Assembly (NCBI GenBank): GCA_024693135.1
Contig: JAILLN010000065.1
Coordinates: 1-64,000 of the forward strand
DNA length: 64,000 bases
Reading direction: 5' to 3'
Source of the DNA: Lachnospiraceae bacterium
GTDB taxonomy: Bacteria; Bacillota; Clostridia; Lachnospirales; Lachnospiraceae
This document shows positions 57,158 through 64,000 of this stretch, one piece after another; position 1 is the first letter of the stretch, and every line of letters starts with the position of its first letter. Made by a program: the position numbers and the translations under genes. Under the pieces are notes generated by a model that had not been told where the DNA came from, made no database searches, and was given only the letters and a program-made list of their open reading frames with translations.

Positions 57158-59581
57158 CTACTCCCTGAGCTTTATCCCGAGGGTTCCAAGACCGTTCAGG
57201 ATCTTTTTCATGACAGAATTGACCTCCTCATCGGAAAGGGTCTTTTCCTTATCCCGGAAGGTCACCGTATAGGCCATGGACTTGAAGCCCTCCTCGATCT
57301 GCTCTCCCTCATAGATATCAAAAAGCATGCAGCCCTCCAGGATCCTTCCGCCCCTTTGGCGGATCATCTCCTCTATGGTGCCTGCCAGGGTATCCTTCGG
57401 CACCACCATGGAGATATCCCTGGAAACTGCCGGGAATCTGGCAACTCCCTCATATTTCCTTTCAAAGCCGGCCTTCTCCGTGACCTTCGGCATGTCGATG
57501 ACGGCAAGATATGCCTCCGCCTTTGCCATGTCATAGGCCTTGCAGGTAAGGGGATGCACCTGCCCTAGATAACCGATCTTCTCTCCCCCGATGAGGATAT
57601 CCGCCTGCCTTCCCGGATGCAGGAAGGATTTATGGGATTCCGGGCTGTATGAGGCACGGTCCTTTATCCCGGCCTTCTCCAGGAACTGCTCTACCACGCC
57701 CTTCAGGAAATAGAAATCCCCTTCGCCATAAAAGCCCAGGGTAAGCTGCATACGCTCATCCGGAAGCTCCTCTAAGGGAAGACTGCGGGCAATATAAATG
57801 TTCCCCAGCTCATAAAGCCTGACGTCAGGATTCTTGCGGTTAAAGTTCGTAGACAGGGAGGTCAGGATCCCGTTCACCGGAAGGGTCCTCATGATGGAAA
57901 AGTCCGTCCCTAAGGGGTTGGCGATGGTGATGGCCTGTCGCTCTGCCGCATCCTTGGGAAGCAGGAGCCGGTCAAAGACCTCCGGGCTTTCGAAGGAATA
58001 GCAATAGCCCTGGGAAAAGCCGTTGGCCTCCGCCACGTCCTTCGCCACGTTTTCGATCCGGACCTTGAAGGGAAGCTTCCCGGAGGATGCCGTATCCTTG
58101 GGAAGGGTTACCGGGATCTTATCATATCCGTAGAACCTCGCCACTTCCTCCGCCAGGTCGGCAAAGCCCTTCAGGTCCTGCCGGAAGGTAGGGCAGATGA
58201 CCTCATTTGCCGCCTCATCATATTCAAGCTCCAGCTTCTTGAAGTATTGGAGCATTTCTTCCCTGGGGATGGCCGTCCCCAGATATTCGTTGATCCTCTC
58301 CGGCTCGAAGGGGATCCGGCATTCCTTGGGAAGCTCTCCATGGACATCCACCCGGCCGCCCACTATCGTGCCGCATTGAAGCTCCTCCACCAGGGTGCAG
58401 GCCCTCTCCATGGCAAGATAGGCATTGTGGGGGTCAAGCCCCTTTTCGAAGGTAGAGGAGGCATCCGTCCGAAGCCCGATCCTTCTGGCGGATTTCCGGA
58501 TATTGACACCGTTAAAGCAGGCCGCCTCAAAGAGCACGTCCTTCACGCTGTCCGTGATCTTGGAATTCTCTCCTCCCATGATGCCGGCGATGCCGATCTC
58601 CTTTTCTCCGTCACAGATCATCAGCACGTCGGAGTCCATCTTCCGTTCTTCCCCGTCCAGGGTCGTAAACACGTCTCCATCCTTTGCCCTCTGCACCACG
58701 ATCTTGCCGCCGGCCACCGTGGAAAGGTCAAAGGCATGCATGGGCTGCCCGCATTCCAGCATTACGTAATTCGTGATATCCACCAGGTTGCTGATGGGCC
58801 TGATCCCTGCGGCGCGAAGCCTCTGCTTCATCCACTCCGGGGATTCCCCGATGCGAATATCCTTCACCACCCGGGCCACATAACGGCTGCAAAGATCCGG
58901 ATCCTTGATCTCCACGCGGATATAGTCCTCCGCCTTCTCCCCGTTCCCGGTCTCCCGGATCTCCGGACCCTTATAGGGCAGGCCGAAGGTAGCCGCCGCT
59001 TCCCTGGCGATGCCCGCTACGCTGTAGCAGTCCACCCGGTTGGAGGTGATCTCATATTCAAATACGGTATCATGAAGCCCCAGTGCCTCCACGGCATCCT
59101 CTCCCAGCTTCACGTCACGGTGGAAGATGTATATGCCGTCCTCCGGGGCATCGGGAAATACATCCTGGGAAGAACCCAGCTCCTCGATGGAGCAGAGCAT
59201 GCCGTTGGATTCCACGCCGCGAAGCTTCCCGGCCTTAATGGGGACTCCATTTTCCGGCAATGGACCTCCGTCATGGCCCCCGGCGACCCTTCCCCCGCTC
59301 AATACCACCGGTACCAGGTCTCCCTCCTTTACATTGGGAGCTCCGGTCACGATCTGGGTCACTTCGCTTCCCACGTTTACCTGGCAGATGATCAGCTTGT
59401 CTGCATCAGGATGCTTCTCGATCTTTTCGATCCGTCCCACGACGATCTTTTCCAGGTTTCTGTCCAGCCTCCGGTATCCCTCCACCTTAGTTCCGCTCAA
59501 GGTCATCCTGTCCATATACTCCTGGTCTGTACAGGACAGCTCCGGCACATATGCTTTAATCCATGATAAGGGTGTATCCAT
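57158..59581 (-). CDS. pheT: Phenylalanyl-tRNA synthetase beta subunit
   Basis: MDTPLSWIKAYVPELSCTDQEY; tRNA-binding domain; GIAGIMGGENSKITDSVKDVLFEAA. Confidence 0.96.
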   Translation of the reverse strand: MDTPLSWIKAYVPELSCTDQEYMDRMTLSGTKVEGYRRLDRNLEKIVVGRIEKIEKHPDADKLIICQVNVGSEVTQIVTGAPNVKEGDLVPVVLSGGRVAGGHDGGPLPENGVPIKAGKLRGVESNGMLCSIEELGSSQDVFPDAPEDGIYIFHRDVKLGEDAVEALGLHDTVFEYEITSNRVDCYSVAGIAREAAATFGLPYKGPEIRETGNGEKAEDYIRVEIKDPDLCSRYVARVVKDIRIGESPEWMKQRLRAAGIRPISNLVDITNYVMLECGQPMHAFDLSTVAGGKIVVQRAKDGDVFTTLDGEERKMDSDVLMICDGEKEIGIAGIMGGENSKITDSVKDVLFEAACFNGVNIRKSARRIGLRTDASSTFEKGLDPHNAYLAMERACTLVEELQCGTIVGGRVDVHGELPKECRIPFEPERINEYLGTAIPREEMLQYFKKLELEYDEAANEVICPTFRQDLKGFADLAEEVARFYGYDKIPVTLPKDTASSGKLPFKVRIENVAKDVAEANGFSQGYCYSFESPEVFDRLLLPKDAAERQAITIANPLGTDFSIMRTLPVNGILTSLSTNFNRKNPDVRLYELGNIYIARSLPLEELPDERMQLTLGFYGEGDFYFLKGVVEQFLEKAGIKDRASYSPESHKSFLHPGRQADILIGGEKIGYLGQVHPLTCKAYDMAKAEAYLAVIDMPKVTEKAGFERKYEGVARFPAVSRDISMVVPKDTLAGTIEEMIRQRGGRILEGCMLFDIYEGEQIEEGFKSMAYTVTFRDKEKTLSDEEVNSVMKKILNGLGTLGIKLRE

Positions 59582-59730
59582 TTTTTCCTCCTCTATAAAC
59601 GCATGCTTAAATCTGACTTACCCCGGTGGGATGCGGAACCCGTAACCGGCCAAAACCAGCCGCCAAAGGGTTCCCGCTCCTTTATTAATGCTCTGCATTC
59701 CGCCTGTTTCTCCGCTCTATCCGGGAATCC

Positions 59731-60768
59731 TCAGAACTGCTTCAGGAAGCGGATGTCGTTTTCATATAAAAGCCTCATATCGTCGATCTCATATTTCAGC
59801 AGCGCGATCCGCTCCAAGCCGATGCCGAAGGCAAAGCCCCGGTATCTTAAGGGGTCGATCCCGCTCATCTCCAGGACATGGGGATGGACCATCCCGCAAC
59901 CTAAGATCTCGATCCAGCCCTCTCCCTTGCAGAACCGGCAGCCCTTGCCCCCGCACTTAAAGCAGCTGACGTCCATTTCCGCCGAGGGCTCCGTGAAGGG
60001 AAAATGGTGCGGCCGGAAGCGTACCTTCGTATCCGCCCCGAAAAGCTCCTTTGCAAACTCTGCCAGGGTGCCCTTCAGGTCGGAAAAGGAGACCTTCTCG
60101 TCAATGAGAAGCCCCTCCACCTGGTGGAAGGAGGGGGAATGGGTGGCATCCACCGCATCCGACCGGAATACCCTTCCCGGAGAGATCATCTTGATGGGAA
60201 GCCTTCCCTTTTCCATCTCATGGACCTGAGTGGAGCTGGTCTGGGTACGAAGAAGGATATCCCCGCTGATGTAGAAGGTATCCTGCTCATCCTTGGCCGG
60301 ATGGCCCTCCGGAATGTTCAATGCCTCAAAATTATAATAATCCCGCTCTACCTCCGGGCCTTCCACCACCTCATAGCCCATGCCGATGAAGATCCGCTCC
60401 AGCTCCTCTAAGGCGATGGTATTGGGATGACGATGCCCCATCTCCTGCCGTTTCGAAGGAAGGGTCACGTCAATCTTCTCCTTCTTCAGCCGCTCATTCA
60501 TCGCCGCGGCCTCCATGCGCTCCTTGGCTTCCTTCAGGGCATTTTCGATCACGTCCCGGGTCTCATTCACCATCGCGCCCACCTTCGGACGCTCCTCGGC
60601 CGCCACTTCCTTCATGCTCTTGAGGACTGCGGTCAGCTCCCCCTTTTTCCCAAGGAAGGCCACCCGCACATCATTCAGCGCATCCAGCGCATCCTTCTCG
60701 CCGATGCCGGCATCATTGATCTGCTTCAGCGCCGCTTCCCTGATCTTTTCCAGATTTTCCCTGATCAT
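59731..60768 (-). CDS. pheS: Phenylalanyl-tRNA synthetase alpha subunit
   Basis: HRHPNTIALEELERIFIGMGYEVVEGPEVE; LLRTQTSSTQVH; GFAFGIGLERIALLKYEIDDMRLLYENDIRFL. Confidence 0.96.
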   Translation of the reverse strand: MIRENLEKIREAALKQINDAGIGEKDALDALNDVRVAFLGKKGELTAVLKSMKEVAAEERPKVGAMVNETRDVIENALKEAKERMEAAAMNERLKKEKIDVTLPSKRQEMGHRHPNTIALEELERIFIGMGYEVVEGPEVERDYYNFEALNIPEGHPAKDEQDTFYISGDILLRTQTSSTQVHEMEKGRLPIKMISPGRVFRSDAVDATHSPSFHQVEGLLIDEKVSFSDLKGTLAEFAKELFGADTKVRFRPHHFPFTEPSAEMDVSCFKCGGKGCRFCKGEGWIEILGCGMVHPHVLEMSGIDPLRYRGFAFGIGLERIALLKYEIDDMRLLYENDIRFLKQF

Positions 60769-60875
60769 ACTGTTTCCTTTCTATGTCTGATGCGATGTCT
60801 TTTTCCGCCTAAATCCCGTCAAATTTCCTGATCCCCAAAAGCCGGATCCTTCGATCTTCTTTGCCGGATCTTCCT

Positions 60876-60903
60876 ATCATAACGAATCACTACTTTATCA
60901 CAA
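60876..60903 (-). promoter_or_regulatory. Candidate sigma-A promoter for pheST
   Basis: Minus strand TTGTGA-16 bp-TATGAT. Confidence 0.5.
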
Positions 60904-60921
60904 ACAGGGGAAAATGACAAA

Positions 60922-61758
60922 TCAGAATAATTCAAGCAATGCCCTGCTTACCCCGTCTTCTTCGGCACTTAAGGCCACATAATCTGCGGCCGCCTTTACC
61001 TCCTTCGTGGCATTGCCCATCGCCACCCCGATGCCGGCAAAGCGGATCATGTCGAGGTCATTGCCCCCGTCCCCGAAGGCCATGCTCTCTTCCACAGAAA
61101 AGCCGAAATGGCTGAGGACGATCTCCATCGCCTTGTCCTTCCCAGAATCCTTCGGAATGATATCCACTGCCCTGTCCCACCACCGGGCGCACATCACGGA
61201 GGAGGTCCCCTTTACCAGAGCCTCATCCTCGTCGGCTGTAGCTCCGATCATCATCTGGTAGATCTCCTCTTTTTCAAAGGCCTCATACTCCTTCAATACG
61301 TTGCAGGTGTTTTCGGAGATATGGAGGTATTCCTCCAGGTTTTCTTCGAAGAAATTGCTGCCAAACCGGGCAGCCGAGGCCAAAGCCACCGATCTTCCGA
61401 GGTCTTTGGCATTTCTGACCACCACGGGGATGTCCTCTCCCCGGATAGGATGCCGGTAGATCACGCCCTCACGGTCATAGCAGTAGCCCCCGTTGAAGCA
61501 GAGTGCCCCGTCAAAGGAAAAATCCTGAAACTCCGGCAGGAAGTAGGGCGCCCTGCCTGTAGCCAGGAAAAGCTTTACCCCCTCCTGCTGCTTCTGCTTC
61601 AGGGCCTGCTTAAGCCCAGGCCTCAGGTCTTTTTCCCCGAAGGGGATCAGGGTTCCGTCGATGTCAAAGAAAATGATCCGGGTCTTTTTTCTCTTTTCGG
61701 TCAATAGCATATGATCTGCCAGCCTTTCTGCTCTAGATCTTCCCACAGGCTCCTTCAT
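60922..61758 (-). CDS. Cof-like HAD-superfamily phosphatase
   Basis: RIIFFDIDGTLIPFGEKDL; LFLATGRAPYFLPEF; SMAFGDGGNDLDMIRFAGIGVAMGNATKEVKAAADYV; start uncertain. Confidence 0.88.
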   Translation of the reverse strand: MKEPVGRSRAERLADHMLLTEKRKKTRIIFFDIDGTLIPFGEKDLRPGLKQALKQKQQEGVKLFLATGRAPYFLPEFQDFSFDGALCFNGGYCYDREGVIYRHPIRGEDIPVVVRNAKDLGRSVALASAARFGSNFFEENLEEYLHISENTCNVLKEYEAFEKEEIYQMMIGATADEDEALVKGTSSVMCARWWDRAVDIIPKDSGKDKAMEIVLSHFGFSVEESMAFGDGGNDLDMIRFAGIGVAMGNATKEVKAAADYVALSAEEDGVSRALLELF

Positions 61759-61921
61759 CCGGCATTGCCCCTCGTAAAAGAAGATACCGGCCATGCCAGG
61801 GAACCCTCCCATTATATTCCGAAGCCGGTTTACTGGCAATGGTCCGGGAAAGCCGGATTGAAAACATCTCCGGCATGAGGTAAGATAACCGCAGTGAAAA
61901 AAAGATCCGGGAGACACGAAA

Positions 61922-63124
61922 ATGACGGAAAAGCTCTATGAGAAGCAAAGTTACCGGAAGGAATGCCAGACTCTTGTGACGAAATGCGTCAGGGAGGGGA
62001 ATAAAGTTTACATAAAACTCAAAGAGACCATCTTCTTTCCCGAAGAAGGAGGCCAATATTCCGATACGGGCACCCTCTGCTTCGGAGGCCGAACCGTGCA
62101 TGTGCTTAGGGGGGATCTTCTGGGCTCCCCCACCGAGGGCGAGACCGATATCCGCTATCTTGCCGACGGGGAGATCGAGGCGGGAACGGAAGTTTTATGT
62201 AAACTCGACTGGGATATCCGCTTCGACCGCATGCAAAACCACAGCGGTGAGCATATCCTTTCCGGGCTGCTGCATAGTAACTATGGATATAATAATACGG
62301 GCTTTCATTTAAGCGACACGGAACCCGTTACCGTGGATACGGACGGGGTTTTGTCTGCCGAAGAGGTCGAAGCCTTAGAACGGGAGGCAAATTCGGTCAT
62401 CTATGCCAACCTGCCCATAACCGTAAGCTATCCTTCCGCCGGAGAGCTAAAGGCCCTGGACTACCGCAGCAAGATCGAGATCCGCTCGGCCCTCCGGATG
62501 ATCACCATCGGTGATGAATCCCAGACGGTGGATGTTTGTGCCTGCTGCGCTCCCCATGTATCCTCTACCGGCTCCGTCGGGATCCTGAAGATCCTGTCCG
62601 CCGAGAAGTTCCGTGGAGGGACCAGGCTTTCCATCCTTTGCGGGAGGAGGGCTTATGCGTATATCAACCAGAGCCTGAAGTATCTTGATGCCGCATCCAG
62701 GGTCTTTTCCACAAGGCCCGAGCTTCTATCCTCCATTGCCAAAAAATCCAAGGAGGATAACCTCCGCCTGAAGGAGGAAGCCGGGAAGCTTGCCGAAGAG
62801 CTCCTTTTGAAGGAGATCCGTTCTGAGGCAGGATCAAATCTGATCTGCACTGAGATCGCCCTTGCTCCGGACATCATGAAAAATCTATACAATGTCCTCA
62901 CCGGTCTCCGGGAGGGCTTCGTGGGCATCTTTTCGGGAAATGACAGGGACGGCTACCGGTACTACGCCGGGGGACGTGATCTGGACGCCAGGTCTCTTTC
63001 CCAAAGGATGCAGGAAGAGCTCGGCGCTAAGGGAGGCGGTTCCCCTGAAATGGTGCAGGGGAAGACCTCCGCCGGCCGAAAGCAGCTGGAGGCCTTCTTT
63101 TCCCGCATTAACAAAGGCTCATGA
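61922..63124 (+). CDS. AlaX-type alanyl-tRNA editing protein with C-terminal DHHA1-like domain
   Basis: FPEEGGQYSDTGTL; RMQNHSGEHILSGLLHSNYGYNNTGFHL; VDVCACCAPHVSSTGSVG. Confidence 0.9.
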   Translation: MTEKLYEKQSYRKECQTLVTKCVREGNKVYIKLKETIFFPEEGGQYSDTGTLCFGGRTVHVLRGDLLGSPTEGETDIRYLADGEIEAGTEVLCKLDWDIRFDRMQNHSGEHILSGLLHSNYGYNNTGFHLSDTEPVTVDTDGVLSAEEVEALEREANSVIYANLPITVSYPSAGELKALDYRSKIEIRSALRMITIGDESQTVDVCACCAPHVSSTGSVGILKILSAEKFRGGTRLSILCGRRAYAYINQSLKYLDAASRVFSTRPELLSSIAKKSKEDNLRLKEEAGKLAEELLLKEIRSEAGSNLICTEIALAPDIMKNLYNVLTGLREGFVGIFSGNDRDGYRYYAGGRDLDARSLSQRMQEELGAKGGGSPEMVQGKTSAGRKQLEAFFSRINKGS

Positions 63125-63128
63125 AGCC

Positions 63129-63347
63129 TCAGTCAAAGTCAAACCGGTCAAATCGTTTGAGCATGTCCTTATAGCGGAATCTTGCCATTTGATTTTTCTG
63201 GAGCACGTCCTCCTCGCTTCCCACGTATTGGCAGCGCAGGCAGTAGTACTCCTTTTTTTCCTCATCATAAAACATGTCCAGGTCCAGATCCCTCATGAAG
63301 CAGGAGGGACACCGGTAATTCAGTCTGCCTTTTGTAGATTGAGCCAT
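63129..63347 (-). CDS. Small zinc-ribbon protein
   Basis: YRCPSCFMRDLDLDMFYDEEKKEYYCLRCQY (two CxxC knuckles). Confidence 0.65.
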   Translation of the reverse strand: MAQSTKGRLNYRCPSCFMRDLDLDMFYDEEKKEYYCLRCQYVGSEEDVLQKNQMARFRYKDMLKRFDRFDFD

Positions 63348-63991
63348 GTGGTAAATACCTCCTTTTCCTGAAGTGTCCCCGTAAAGGACAGGGTAAACAT
63401 GGGCGAGAAGGCGTAGCCCTCTCTGATATGGCCTGTGGCATTTTCTGCGCCGCAGGTAAATCCAAGCTTGGTATTCACCTGGGGGATCCGGGCCGCCGCC
63501 TCTACCTTCCCGCCTTCCAGTTCTTCTTCCCTGCAGCGGTATTCATAATCGATCTTCTTCTGTCTCTTTCCGTCGGAAAGGGTCAATACGATGCCGGTCA
63601 TGTCCTCGGAGTACTCGTTGGTGCCATAGCAGGCCGTGATATAATCCTGGATCTCTACCGGCCCGCCCTCTCCCGTAAGGGACAGCACCCGCCGGTCCGT
63701 GCGGATGGCAGAGCTGCCCTCCGTGAAGGTATAGACGGTCTGGAGCCGGATCTTTTTTTCGGCAAAGACCACCTCCACCGGATCCAAGGTGATGATGGTA
63801 TCCTTCCCTTCTTTGGCATAATGGGCATGGCTGCGGGTAAGGCAGAGGTCCACTTCCTGTCCGTCGCAGGTAAGCTTTGCGCTCCGGATGGTGCCCTCCC
63901 CGGCATAGTGGGTGAAGTATCCGGCCCGGTATTTATCCTGGATCAGGAAGGGATAGGAGGCGTTTGCGGGATTGCCGGTCCCGATGCCCAC
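63320..63991 (-). CDS. Hypothetical beta-rich protein, truncated by the right window edge
   Basis: Open reading frame continues past the window end; overlaps the zinc-ribbon ORF by 28 nt. Confidence 0.6.
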   Translation of the reverse strand: MGIGTGNPANASYPFLIQDKYRAGYFTHYAGEGTIRSAKLTCDGQEVDLCLTRSHAHYAKEGKDTIITLDPVEVVFAEKKIRLQTVYTFTEGSSAIRTDRRVLSLTGEGGPVEIQDYITACYGTNEYSEDMTGIVLTLSDGKRQKKIDYEYRCREEELEGGKVEAAARIPQVNTKLGFTCGAENATGHIREGYAFSPMFTLSFTGTLQEKEVFTTWLNLQKAD

Positions 63992-64000
63992 CGGGATGGA

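Noticed and set aside
58247-59566. 439-aa plus-strand ORF
   Set aside because: Antisense to pheT with shadow-like composition.
60769-60921. T-box leader upstream of pheS
   Set aside because: Only ~150 nt and no T-box consensus (AGGGTGGnACCGCG) or Stem I pattern was seen; a plain promoter is present.

Overview
This 64 kb window is chromosomal and looks like a Firmicutes/Lachnospiraceae-type genome (inferred from gene content and Shine-Dalgarno style). Most genes are on the minus strand. Conventional content includes c-di-GMP proteins (two EAL proteins and one HD-GYP), a partial MBOAT/SGNH/ACP acyl-transfer module, a C11 (clostripain-type) peptidase, cheR, an rpsA-ispH-cmk-HI0933-like block, two regulators (TetR, RpiR), a 3065-aa secreted repeat protein, a Na+-translocating decarboxylase operon with two carboxyltransferases, scpAB, yebC, alr, nnr, rex, an ABC-F ATPase, NADP-type icd, an MCP, a SNF2/SWIM helicase with an uncharacterised partner, queA, pheST, a HAD phosphatase and an AlaX-type editing protein. 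The most interesting signal is non-coding. Two copies of a ~0.6 kb element lie in inverted orientation at 1-~560 and ~44690-45297. Each has a near-identical domain A, a divergent linker, and a domain B closed by a long stem. Between the two copies that stem shows three compensatory base-pair changes, so I propose an undescribed structured RNA or mobile structured element. Secondary interests are the SNF2-partner pair, the giant protein with four ~1.1 kb modules, a candidate Rex box on the decarboxylase operon, an out-of-frame ispH/rpsA overlap, and several tandem repeat arrays. All calls come from reading the sequence and supplied ORFs; no database searches were run.
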